Assembly (NCBI GenBank): GCA_964534315.1
Contig: CAZHOV010000148.1
Location: 1 to 13,947, forward strand
Source of the DNA: CAZHOV01 sp964534315
Lineage (GTDB): Bacteria > Bacteroidota > Bacteroidia > Chitinophagales > Saprospiraceae
DNA: 13,947 nucleotides
Direction: 5' to 3'
Shown here: one piece after another, positions 1-6,700 of the stretch
Layout of the letters: each line of letters opens with the position of its first letter
How positions within the stretch are numbered: the first letter of the stretch is position 1
The notes under the pieces: model-generated
The model's database searches: none
Seen by the model: only the letters and a program-made list of their open reading frames with translations
Told to the model about the DNA's origin: nothing
Program-made: the position numbers and the translations under genes

Positions 1-405
1 CTTTACCAGATAACTTAGTTTTTCAGCACCTTTCCCATTTATTTTCAATTCAGGATTTTGATTCCAGTTAGGTTGTTCAAAGTATATTGAATCACCCGGC
101 TCCAGATAAAAATCATATATCAGTTTGGGGTAATTATTTAGTAAAATCTGATAAAAACCTGGTTTAATTTGGTCAGTTTGTAAAATAAATCGTCCGGTAC
201 TATCCGTCAATATTTGATATTGTGAATTAACAGCGCCAGCTACAGGAAAAAAATCATTGACCTTTACCAGTATCAAACTATCATTTTCAAAATATGGTAA
301 CCTCCCAGAAAGAATTGTATCGGTTTCTTTTTTTTGGCAAGCGCTCAAAATAAAAATCACCGTGAAAAATAAAATTAGCTTGTCACCGGTATTGGATTTT
401 TTCAT
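1..405 (-). CDS. Lipoprotein with TlpA-like N-terminal domain (partial, C-terminus outside window)
   Basis: An open frame of 135 codons runs from ATG at 405 off the left edge. The N-terminus is a lipoprotein signal: a Lys-rich start, a hydrophobic stretch (LILFFTVIFIL) and a lipobox ending SAC at about residue 23, followed by QKKE. The visible mature part is beta-rich and has the pattern typical of the N-terminal domain (DUF4369-like) of Bacteroidota TlpA/thioredoxin-fold lipoproteins: a G-R/L-P start, a TDSTGRF turn, KPGFYQI, a YLEPGDSIYF motif and a GKGAEKLSYL motif. In that family a thioredoxin domain with CxxC normally follows; it would lie beyond position 1 and cannot be seen. Likely lipid-anchored in the envelope. 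It is co-directional with the toxin-antitoxin genes but separated from them by 161 nt, so probably independent. The reading frame and lipobox are clear; the family is inferred from motif pattern. Confidence 0.82.
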   Translation of the reverse strand, partial: MKKSNTGDKLILFFTVIFILSACQKKETDTILSGRLPYFENDSLILVKVNDFFPVAGAVNSQYQILTDSTGRFILQTDQIKPGFYQILLNNYPKLIYDFYLEPGDSIYFEQPNWNQNPELKINGKGAEKLSYLVK

Positions 406-566
406 ATTAGCAATTATTTAATTAAATTGTATTTTTGTTTAAATGAGCCGCAACGTTGAGCTAGACGCTCGTGCTAGTTTTGCTTTGTCAAGTTATTAAG
501 ATTTCAGGTATTGAGTCAATAATACCAGGCGAACTAACATGGGTGTATAGGTTTTTGTTATATGAT

Positions 567-944
567 TTACTTTTTATATTTTTTTTCTTCGATCCATTTT
601 AATATATCTTCAAATCGATAATCACCTTTTGAAACTTGAATGACTAGATCATATTTTTCATCCTGAGATGCTTCAATGTCTGTATCTTCTGAAAGTAGAA
701 GTAATCTCATCAATACATAGCCGGTCCTTTTGTTTCCATCAATGAATGGGTGATTGACTACAATACTTTCCAAAAGGGCAGCAGCTTTTTGGGTAACGGT
801 AGGATAAAGATCTTTTGCATCAAAGGTGCTGAAAGGCCTAGCTAGGGAAGACTCCAGTAATTCCTCATTTCGAATATACTTCGCTCCGCCAAATTCTTCG
901 ATTAGGCGTTCGTGGATAACTTTAACCGTTTCAATAGGAATCAT
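567..944 (-). CDS. doc: Doc/Fic-fold toxin, death-on-curing family
   Basis: This 125-residue protein carries the Fic/Doc core motif HPFIDGNKRT at residues 65-74, within an all-alpha fold of the usual Doc length (about 120-130 residues). The ExLLESSLARP segment near residues 28-37 and the aliphatic helix after the motif (GYVLMRLLLL) are also typical. Known family chemistry: the motif His is the base, Asn-Lys-Arg bind phosphates. P1 Doc phosphorylates EF-Tu and stops translation, whereas classical Fic enzymes (HPFxxGNGR) AMPylate targets. The NKR form seen here favours the Doc branch. Its ATG (944) overlaps the antitoxin stop in an ATGA junction, so the two are translationally coupled with the antitoxin first, the standard order. 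Target and activity are inferred from family only. Confidence 0.9.
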   Translation of the reverse strand: MIPIETVKVIHERLIEEFGGAKYIRNEELLESSLARPFSTFDAKDLYPTVTQKAAALLESIVVNHPFIDGNKRTGYVLMRLLLLSEDTDIEASQDEKYDLVIQVSKGDYRFEDILKWIEEKKYKK

Positions 945-1129
945 TCAGCCAATCGTTTTAAGACTTCTTGGTCTTCTTTAAGGATTTGATTAAAGTGTTG
1001 AGCCAACTGAATATTTTCTGAAGGGATTTTTTGGATAGATTGGAGGTAATCAAGAACAGCCAATAAGCTTTCCTCTGGTAAAGAAATTAAAATTTTATCT
1101 ATTTCAGTTCGGACTTGCTGGGCTGTCAT
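941..1129 (-). CDS. Putative antitoxin partnered with Doc toxin
   Basis: This 62-residue, mostly helical acidic protein lies directly upstream of the Doc-type toxin and overlaps it by 4 nt. The N-terminal half (DKILISLPEESLLAVLDYL) has the I-x-x-LPEE-x-L-x-x-VLDYL pattern found in many small antitoxin-like proteins of Bacteroidota and cyanobacteria. The C-terminal half (HFNQILKEDQEVLKRLAE) is a charged amphipathic helix, the kind of tail that covers the toxin active site. It has no evident Phd/YefM DNA-binding fold and no inhibitory (S/T)xxxE(G/N) helix, so whether it autoregulates is unclear. The assignment as antitoxin rests on size, gene order, overlap and tail properties rather than on a recognised Phd domain. 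Confidence 0.78.
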   Translation of the reverse strand: MTAQQVRTEIDKILISLPEESLLAVLDYLQSIQKIPSENIQLAQHFNQILKEDQEVLKRLAE

Positions 1130-1363
1130 GATCTATTTTTTTAATAAGTAAACGTATGCACTAAATTGAAGGTTCCTTTTTGGAGGTTCTCATATTTCAA
1201 AAAGAAAACAAATATTTCATGTATCATCCGGCTAACCCGCTACATTATCGGTTAGTCCGTATCTATTTGCTCTAAATATCCAAAAAACCCAACGAACTGC
1301 AAAGCTTCTCTCGAGCCTTTTCCGATTGATGAGTATAGATTTAAACAGTTTATTTCATTTTAC
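1130..1363. other. Intergenic region with a short hairpin
   Basis: There is no gene in this 234-nt stretch between yhhQ and the toxin-antitoxin pair. It must hold the antitoxin promoter (minus strand). The best box is AATATTTG (reverse complement of 1209-1216), one base off the Bacteroidota TAnnTTTG element, with no good -33 partner. An imperfect hairpin at 1229-1259 (arms CGGCTAACC and GGTTAGTCCG, one bulge, 12-nt loop) could be the yhhQ transcript end, but no T-run follows it closely. Confidence 0.35.
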
Positions 1364-2137
1364 CTACCCACTCTCCAAAGCTTCCCTTTTCAACTTGGTC
1401 GCCAATTGTTCGCCGAGGAATTGATCGATCCAGTAATGAGCTAGGTAGATGACCGGCGTGAGGATAATAGCCGCCAAAAACTTGTAGAAATAATTGACCG
1501 TACCAATGGCAAAAAATTGAGGAATATCCCATTGCTGAGGACCTAATACAAAGGCCACATATAGCACCACGAAACTGTCAATAAACTGGGAGACCAGGGT
1601 AGATCCGGTGGCCCTAAGCCACAGCTTTTTCTCTCCTGTGACCTTTTTGATGCGCTGGAAAATAAAAACATCGACCAACTGACCGATCAAAAAGGCGATC
1701 AGAGAAGCAACAATAATCCATAAACTTTGACCAAAAATATTGTAAAAGGCAGCTTGCATATCCGGTACTCCGCGATCTGCATTGATGGTCACCCACCAAT
1801 CGGCAGGGGCCAGAGAAATCGCCCCAAAGATCATAATAAAAGCGTAGGTAATCATCGTAACGGCCAGGAAGGAAAGCATTCGCACTCCCCTACGACCGTA
1901 ATACTCATTGATGAGATCGGTCATAATAAATACGACCGGCCAAAGCAAGACTCCGGCTGTAAATTGAAGAGAACCGGAACGACCGAAAAGATTCCAATTC
2001 AACGGATCCATACCAAATGAATCCTCTAATGCGAATATCTTTACGCCTATAAATTCTGCTACTAATGCATTTGTCACAAAAAAGCCGCCCAATATCACAA
2101 ATAACCGGACGCTTTTGTCTTTTAAAATCGAAACCAT
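1364..2137 (-). CDS. yhhQ: Queuosine precursor transporter, YhhQ/VUT family
   Basis: This 257-residue polytopic membrane protein has about six hydrophobic segments. The conserved YhhQ (COG1738, DUF165) signatures are present: FIMTDLINEYYGRRG at about residues 70-84 with the Asp-Asn-Glu-Tyr cluster, and STLVSQFIDSFVV at about 179-191 with its Ser, Gln and Asp. Family members import queuosine precursors (preQ0, preQ1, or queuine in some lineages) for tRNA wobble modification; E. coli YhhQ takes up preQ0 and preQ1. The C-terminal HYWIDQFLGEQ is typical too. It lies 17 nt downstream of the flavin oxidoreductase gene on the same strand, so the two are probably co-transcribed, though no functional link is obvious. 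ATG 2137 is used because the hydrophobic N-terminus begins right after it. Confidence 0.93.
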   Translation of the reverse strand: MVSILKDKSVRLFVILGGFFVTNALVAEFIGVKIFALEDSFGMDPLNWNLFGRSGSLQFTAGVLLWPVVFIMTDLINEYYGRRGVRMLSFLAVTMITYAFIMIFGAISLAPADWWVTINADRGVPDMQAAFYNIFGQSLWIIVASLIAFLIGQLVDVFIFQRIKKVTGEKKLWLRATGSTLVSQFIDSFVVLYVAFVLGPQQWDIPQFFAIGTVNYFYKFLAAIILTPVIYLAHYWIDQFLGEQLATKLKREALESG

Positions 2138-2154
2138 GGAGGAAAGATAACCTA

Positions 2155-3525
2155 TTATTTGATTTCTTCCAATCCGTCCAGCACCCAGGGCATCAATTCA
2201 GCAACTGTTGGGTGGACCAAAACGACTTCCCGGTAATTTTTACAAGGGATATTACTATGCATGATCGCCGCAAACATATTGATGATCTCGTCTCCGGCAG
2301 GCCCCAGAATAGCCGCTCCGATAACAAGATCGGTATCGGCATCTACCAGTAGTTTGGCAAACCCTTTGGTTTCTCCCATCTCTTTCGCCCTGCTGATCTT
2401 GCTCATTGGGCGGGTCGCTTTCAACACGCGATGCCCGACTTCTAATGCCGCTTTTTCGCTCAACCCTACCCTGCCAAGTGGCGGATCCGTAAAGAGACCA
2501 TAAATCGGAATCCTTTGAGATATCTTTCGATCTCCTCCAAATAAATGATCCAACACGATTTCAGCATCGTTGACGGAAGTATGCGTGAAGGCTCCTTGGC
2601 CATTGACATCCCCTACCGCAAAAACTCCTTCTACACTGGTCCGGCAAAAATCATCCACCTTTATAAATCCTTTTTGATCGGTAACGATTCCTGCAGTTTC
2701 CAGGTCCAAGCGCTCACTATTTGGGCGGCGACCGGCAGCTACGAGCAAATGAGAACCACTAATCGTAACTTCCTCGTCTCCTTTGGAAAGCGTTAAATGG
2801 ATTTTTCCGTCTTCTTTCCAGGCTTGCTTAGCCCTTGAATTGCAGTATATTTCAATGCCTTCCTCCTCTAAAAACTCCTGAATAGCAGCGGCTACATCTC
2901 CGTCTTCTCTCGGCATCAGCTGATCACCAGACTGAACGATCGTTACTTTTGATCCGAACCGGCGAAAAACCTGAGAAAATTCTGCTCCGATGTACCCACC
3001 TCCGATAATCAGCAAATGCTCCGGAAGCTCCTCGAGCTCGAGCAAGCCTGCGCTATCCATCCAGAGAACATCCTCAATGCCCTCGATAGGCGGGAGAAAA
3101 GGATGGGTGCCTACGTTTATATAGATATTTTCCCCTTTAATCAATTCGTCTCCGGCTTTCACCGTTTTAGGACTCCGGAAAACACCCCATTCGCGAATCA
3201 ACGTCACATTATCAGCCGATTTCATCCAATTGGTCAATCCATCACTTGCATCATTCCGGACCTCATTCATTCGGGCTCTTACTCTCTGATAATCAATCGT
3301 CACTGGTCCGGTCTTAAACCCGTAAAAGTCACCTTGACGGGCTTTATGGATAGCCCTGGCGCTCGCAACCATGGTCTTGGTGGGGGTACAGCCGTAATTC
3401 ACGCAACTTCCTCCTACTTTAGCGCCTTCGATTACTGCAATGGAATCATTGGTTGGAATTAATTTACCTAAAAGGGTGCCCGTAGCCTGGCCGGTGCCTA
3501 TAATAATATGATCGTAAGTGGTCAT
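2155..3525 (-). CDS. FAD-dependent pyridine nucleotide-disulfide oxidoreductase, mercuric-reductase-like
   Basis: This 456-residue class I flavin disulfide reductase shows all the landmarks: an N-terminal FAD-binding motif GTGQATG (10-16), the redox-active pair C41-VNYG-C46 followed by TPTK, an NAD(P)H-binding glycine motif LIIGGGYIGAEFSQ in the middle, the second FAD motif VFAVGDVNGQGAFTHTS, and the C-terminal HPTVAE (H438, E443), the His-Glu pair of the dimer active site. It lacks the N-terminal heavy-metal domain and the C-terminal vicinal cysteines that real MerA uses to bind Hg(II), and has no lipoamide-dehydrogenase operon context. It is therefore best called mercuric-reductase-like, with unknown disulfide or quinone substrate. 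It is the first gene of a likely two-gene unit with yhhQ and diverges from the MFS gene. Confidence 0.9.
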   Translation of the reverse strand: MTTYDHIIIGTGQATGTLLGKLIPTNDSIAVIEGAKVGGSCVNYGCTPTKTMVASARAIHKARQGDFYGFKTGPVTIDYQRVRARMNEVRNDASDGLTNWMKSADNVTLIREWGVFRSPKTVKAGDELIKGENIYINVGTHPFLPPIEGIEDVLWMDSAGLLELEELPEHLLIIGGGYIGAEFSQVFRRFGSKVTIVQSGDQLMPREDGDVAAAIQEFLEEEGIEIYCNSRAKQAWKEDGKIHLTLSKGDEEVTISGSHLLVAAGRRPNSERLDLETAGIVTDQKGFIKVDDFCRTSVEGVFAVGDVNGQGAFTHTSVNDAEIVLDHLFGGDRKISQRIPIYGLFTDPPLGRVGLSEKAALEVGHRVLKATRPMSKISRAKEMGETKGFAKLLVDADTDLVIGAAILGPAGDEIINMFAAIMHSNIPCKNYREVVLVHPTVAELMPWVLDGLEEIK

Positions 3526-3547
3526 AAATGGTATTTTTGATTTTAAA

Positions 3548-3555
3548 CAAATGTA
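3548..3555 (-). promoter_or_regulatory. Candidate -7 box for the oxidoreductase-yhhQ unit
   Basis: Read on the minus strand this is TACATTTG, a full match to the Bacteroidota sigma-A element TAnnTTTG, ending 22 nt upstream of the oxidoreductase ATG. No clear TTG lies at the expected 17-19 nt spacing upstream. On the plus strand, TACATTTA at 3642-3649 is a weaker candidate for the divergent transporter. Confidence 0.38.
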
Positions 3556-3702
3556 AATAAATCAAGCGCCAGACGCGAAAAAAGAGTGTGGAAATATCCG
3601 GGAGCAAACAATTCACAAAATAATAATTTACTTTTTTTTACTACATTTAGCCTGATAAAGACGGGCACTCCCGCTATCCCTCTATTCACTGAAGCATATA
3701 TT

Positions 3703-5097
3703 ATGGCCCTTTTATCCTTCTTAGATCGCAAACATTCAGAAGCTGGCCCTGGTTTCAATCGCTGGTTGGTTCCTCCGGCGGCCTTGGCTATTCATTTGTG
3801 TATTGGTCAGATCTATGCCTATAGCGTATTCAATAAACCTATGACTAAGATAATCGGTATTACCGAACCAACGGCAGAGGATTGGGAGTTGACCACGCTG
3901 GGCTGGATTTTTTCTATTGCCTTATTCACACTGGGCGCGTCAGCAGCTATTTTCGGAAAATGGCTGGAGCGGGTAGGTCCCCGAAAAGCGATGTTTGCCT
4001 CGGCGCTATGCTTTTCAGGTGGCTTTTTTCTGGCTGCTCTTGGCGTGCACTGGCACCAGATCTGGCTCGTATATCTGGGGCATGGCGTGATCGGTGGTAT
4101 TGGCTTGGGATTGGGATATATTTCTCCGGTTTCTACTTTGATCAAGTGGTTTCCGGATCGACCGGGGATGGCGACAGGTATGGCCATTATGGGATTTGGA
4201 GGTGGCGCTATGATCGCTTCTCCTCTTTCCGTAGCACTGATGGATTTCTTCAGTTCTCCCACATCGACCGGCGTGGCTCAAACCTTTTTAGTAATGGGAG
4301 CTATTTATTTTTGCTTTATGCTTTTTGGCGTTTTTACGGTCCGAATTCCACCCCTAGATTGGAAACCCAAAGGTTGGACACCGCCCCCTCCTTCCAAAAA
4401 CCGCATGATGACCCAGGGCCATGTCGATGCAGATACCGCCATCCGCACACTCCAATTTTACTTATTATTCGCAGTCCTCATGCTTAATGTAACTGCAGGA
4501 ATTGGCGTATTAGGACAGGCTTCCGTCATGATACAGGAAATGTTTTCAGCAGCTTCTGTAGGAGAAAAGATGGCTGTTTCAGCAGTAGCGGCGGGTGGAT
4601 TTGTCGGACTGCTCAGCCTTTTTAATATGATCGGTCGTTTCTTTTGGTCCTCTCTTTCTGACCGGATTGGACGGAAAAACACGTATAATGTATTCTTTCT
4701 TTTGGGCGCCATACTTTATATCGCTGTCCCGTTAACGGGTAACCTAGGAAGCATTGCTCTTTTTGTGCTTTGCTTTGGAGTGATCATCAGCATGTATGGA
4801 GGCGGTTTTGCCACCGTACCGGCCTATTTAAGAGACTTATTTGGTACCATGCAGGTAGGAGCCATCCACGGTAGGTTGCTGCTAGCTTGGTCCGCCGCCG
4901 CTATATTAGGCCCCGTTCTGGTCAATTATATCCGGGCTTATCAGATCGAAACCTTAAAACTACCGCCAGCCCAGGCCTACTCCATTACCATGTATATTAT
5001 GGCGGGGTTGTTGGTCGTCGGCTTCATTTGTAATGTGCTGATCAAACCAGTAGACCCTAAACATTTTATGGATCTTAAAAAGAAACCCAATGCATAA
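3703..5097 (+). CDS. OFA-family MFS transporter (oxalate/formate antiporter-like)
   Basis: This 464-residue major facilitator has about twelve membrane segments. The OFA signature GQIYAYSVF is at residues 35-43, the motif GRFFWSSLSDRIGRKN after TM7 is at about 310-325, and the central cytoplasmic loop is proline-rich. The frame is open back to ATG 3586, but ATG 3703 is preferred: the peptide after it (MALLSFLDRKHSEAGPGFNRW) leads straight into TM1 as in relatives, while the upstream 39 residues are AT-rich and low quality and would place the start before the probable promoter. Known OFA members exchange oxalate/formate or move small monocarboxylates; the substrate here is unknown. The stop overlaps the start of the next, tiny gene by 8 nt. 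Confidence 0.92.
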   Translation: MALLSFLDRKHSEAGPGFNRWLVPPAALAIHLCIGQIYAYSVFNKPMTKIIGITEPTAEDWELTTLGWIFSIALFTLGASAAIFGKWLERVGPRKAMFASALCFSGGFFLAALGVHWHQIWLVYLGHGVIGGIGLGLGYISPVSTLIKWFPDRPGMATGMAIMGFGGGAMIASPLSVALMDFFSSPTSTGVAQTFLVMGAIYFCFMLFGVFTVRIPPLDWKPKGWTPPPPSKNRMMTQGHVDADTAIRTLQFYLLFAVLMLNVTAGIGVLGQASVMIQEMFSAASVGEKMAVSAVAAGGFVGLLSLFNMIGRFFWSSLSDRIGRKNTYNVFFLLGAILYIAVPLTGNLGSIALFVLCFGVIISMYGGGFATVPAYLRDLFGTMQVGAIHGRLLLAWSAAAILGPVLVNYIRAYQIETLKLPPAQAYSITMYIMAGLLVVGFICNVLIKPVDPKHFMDLKKKPNA

Positions 5098-5206
5098 ATC
5101 CAACAAATTTGATATCCGAGTATTATTAGCATGGCTTTTTGTAGGTATTCCTTTGCTGTGGGGGATTACGCAAACGATTTTAAAATCACTGGCGTTATTT
5201 TATTAA
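5090..5206 (+). CDS. MFS transporter small subunit (38 aa)
   Basis: This 38-residue ORF starts at an ATG inside the last codons of the OFA transporter (8-nt overlap, ATGCATAA) and ends at TAA 5204-5206. It has a short polar N-terminus, then a single membrane helix with the pattern LLAWLFVGIPLLWGITQT and a tail LKSLALFY. This AWLxVGIPLxWG...TLxKxxxLF pattern is that of the small proteins found next to OFA-type MFS genes and annotated as MFS transporter small subunit. It probably assembles with the transporter or assists it in the inner membrane; what it does there is not established. The overlap implies coupled translation and fixed stoichiometry. It is short enough to be missed by ordinary gene callers. 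Confidence 0.85.
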   Translation: MHKSNKFDIRVLLAWLFVGIPLLWGITQTILKSLALFY

Positions 5207-5237
5207 ATAGAAGTTTATTTCTGTGAAAATATTAAGC

Positions 5238-5360
5238 GGCAAATCAAAATTGGTATAAAAAATCTGTTCGGCCATTATAGACTAAGTGATTGAATACTTG
5301 GAATGAACGCAGGAAATAATGACCGAACTCAAAAAGATTTTTTATACCAATTTTTTTGCC
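5238..5360. repeat. Long imperfect inverted repeat (41/45-nt arms, 37-nt loop)
   Basis: Left arm 5238-5278 and right arm 5316-5360 are reverse complements apart from a 2-nt bulge (TC, 5244-5245), a 6-nt bulge in the right arm (5329-5334) and one mismatch (5272 against 5322). The core, 5246-5265 against 5335-5354, is 20 perfect pairs. The 37-nt loop is 5279-5315. The right arm includes the start codon and first fourteen codons of the 51-residue ORF. No target-site duplication is visible at the ends. It could be a structured leader, or a small non-autonomous mobile element. Confidence 0.85.
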
Positions 5361-5474
5361 TTACTACTTATAGAAACCTGGTTATACTTGTTTGCCAACA
5401 GGTTGGAAGACCCGATGTATCAAGTTGATGTTTTTAATTTTTATAACCGCCTAAAGACCAACACTTATGAGTAA
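5319..5474 (+). CDS. Hypothetical 51-aa membrane protein
   Basis: This is an open frame of 51 codons from ATG 5319, with AGGAA just upstream (5311-5315). The peptide has a charged start (MTELKK), a hydrophobic segment NFFALLLIETWLYLFA at about residues 11-26, and a polar tail ending NTYE. It overlaps the next gene by 8 nt (ATGAGTAA, 5467-5474), the same overlap length as the transporter and small-subunit pair. This argues for real translational coupling. I do not recognise the family. Its first codons are the right arm of the long inverted repeat, so the start could be hidden in RNA secondary structure if transcription begins upstream of about 5238. It may be a real small membrane protein acting with the coiled-coil protein downstream, or a chance frame. 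Confidence 0.45.
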   Translation: MTELKKIFYTNFFALLLIETWLYLFANRLEDPMYQVDVFNFYNRLKTNTYE

Positions 5475-5745
5475 TAACTCTAATAATGGAAATAATAACA
5501 GCATCTGGAAAATACCCCTAATTATTTTTTCCATTGTTGCAGCAATCATCATCCTGGATATTTATGGTATTCGAACGGAACTTTTCGAAGCATTCGGTGT
5601 GAAAATAAAAACCCAGGCTCCTCCTCAGCCTGCAAATGACGGAAAAACTGTAAATCCAGCCGAAGATGAGCGTTATCAGGATTTACAAAATAAGGTAGAC
5701 GATCTTACGGAACAGGAACGAAAACAGCGGGAAAACGAGCTATAA
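5467..5745 (+). CDS. Truncated product: N-terminal 92 aa of the interrupted protein
   Basis: This is the part that would be made from ATG 5467 if the TAA at 5743 is genuine. It would be an inner-membrane anchor with a short charged coiled-coil stub (NPAEDERYQDLQNKVDDL onward) and no beta domain. I see no reason to think it is the native protein, since the coding signal carries on in frame after the stop. Confidence 0.5.
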   Translation: MSNNSNNGNNNSIWKIPLIIFSIVAAIIILDIYGIRTELFEAFGVKIKTQAPPQPANDGKTVNPAEDERYQDLQNKVDDLTEQERKQRENEL

Positions 5746-6111
5746 CAGCGCATTGCTAACCTGGAGCAACAATTAAAACAACAAACTTCAACTACCAATA
5801 CCACCACCCCTTCCTATAATCTTACGGGTTACTGGTATAATCCTGGATATAATTATTATTCCTATGAATTGAAACAATACTTCAATTCCATTTCCTTCAT
5901 ACTATATTACTATTACTACAATACGCCATATATCTATGCACAAGGCTCCGGTACCATAAGCGGGAATATGATCAATATCAACTTTACCACAATCAATTAC
6001 ACTACAGGGCAGGTACAACTTTCCATCCAAAATAACCGAACAAACCTATCGGGCTACATATACGATGCAGGTGCGGGAACCAATTATACGCTAAATCTAA
6101 TACGGTATTGA
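5467..6111 (+). pseudogene. Membrane-anchored coiled-coil protein gene interrupted by an in-frame stop
   Basis: One frame of 215 codons is broken only by TAA at 5743-5745. Before the stop lie an Asn-rich start, a membrane helix (IPLIIFSIVAAIIILDIYGI) and the beginning of a coiled coil (RYQDLQNKVDDLTEQERKQ). Immediately after it the same frame continues the coiled coil (QRIANLEQQLKQQ), then a Thr/Ser linker, a GYWYNP motif and a Tyr/Asn-rich beta domain ending NLIRY and TGA at 6109-6111. Continuity of the heptads across the stop suggests a CAA (Gln) to TAA change. No ATG follows closely; the next usable in-frame start is a TTG at 5869. The intact form would be a single-pass membrane protein with an extracytoplasmic beta domain of unknown function. 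Sequencing error is the main alternative to a true lesion. Confidence 0.7.
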
Positions 6112-6198
6112 GAGGTTTTAATAGTTTAACGTGAGGTTCGACTTTAATAAAAATAAAAAAGCCTCTCCCGCGCCCTTTATCCCTGAAAGCCTGCGTTG

Positions 6199-6255
6199 GC
6201 CGGATAGCTTTTTAATATTGATTATCAAAGCATAAAAATCCGAACCTCCCATTAA
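6199..6255. repeat. Degenerate direct repeat, copy A
   Basis: It starts GCCGGATAG and continues through AAAAATCCGAACCTCCC, closely resembling copy B at 6641-6700 (GCCGGATAG through AAAAATCCAAACCTCCC). Small indels lie in the A/T-rich middle. Confidence 0.65.
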
Positions 6256-6283
6256 CATTAAACTATCGAAGCTCAAAACAGAT

Positions 6284-6321
6284 TCGGAGAAGAGGCCATT
6301 ATTTTCGAGCAAGCGCATAGC
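6284..6321. repeat. 38-bp direct repeat, copy 1
   Basis: It matches 6357-6394 at 31 of 38 positions (GAGAAGAGGCC, then TTTTC, then AAGCGCRTAGC), 73 bp apart. All but one of the differences are transitions. Confidence 0.7.
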
Positions 6322-6356
6322 TTGATAAGCTACCTATTGCAAAAAGTCAATCCCCA

Positions 6357-6394
6357 TCCGAGAAGAGGCCGCTGTTTTCAAGTAAGCGCGTAGC
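6357..6394. repeat. 38-bp direct repeat, copy 2
   Basis: This is the partner of 6284-6321. It runs into AAGCGCGTAGCGAT (6384-6397), which has a perfect 14-bp inverted copy at 6585-6598. Confidence 0.7.
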
Positions 6395-6640
6395 GATTAC
6401 AACCTCTGTAGCCAAATTTACAGGACCAATTGACCAGGCGCATAGCGACTGGCACCTTCTCACGGGTAGATTGATCTATTTCCATTGATCATGTCCACCT
6501 ATTTGTGGGACATCATCCTTCCGCTAGATGTCAGTCCCTACGGGCCTGAACTATTTCGGTATATCTTAATCTACTGGGGTTAAAATCGCTACGCGCTTTG
6601 GGTTTTAAGGACCCAAATTATAAATAAGAATTGCGATAAA

Positions 6641-6700
6641 GCCGGATAGTTTATTTTAAAAAATTGAAGATCAAAATGTAAAAATCCAAACCTCCCGTTA
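6641..6700. repeat. Degenerate direct repeat, copy B, abutting the PorP/SprF stop codon
   Basis: This is the second copy of the 6199-6255 repeat in the same orientation. It ends 2 nt from the stop of the PorP/SprF gene, so on the minus strand it is the start of that gene's 3' untranslated region. Confidence 0.65.

Noticed and set aside
1229..1259. Hairpin that resembles a short recombination site (attC-like) beside the toxin-antitoxin module
   Set aside because: It is too short for an attC site, has no partner of the right structure on the other side, and there is no integrase in the window.
2155..3525. True mercuric reductase (merA)
   Set aside because: No N-terminal heavy-metal domain, no C-terminal Cys pair, and no mer genes nearby.
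3586..3702. Longer start for the MFS transporter at ATG 3586
   Set aside because: The extra 39 residues show no signal or conserved motif and cover the probable promoter region; ATG 3703 begins the protein at the normal distance from TM1.
5238..5360. Insertion sequence or MITE with terminal inverted repeats
   Set aside because: Kept only as an alternative: no target duplication is visible and no transposase fragment is present.
6118..6318. 66-residue minus-strand ORF
   Set aside because: It runs through repeat copies A and 1, and a near-copy of its start (RLLENSGLFSD) is read from repeat copy 2, so the frame is a by-product of repeats.
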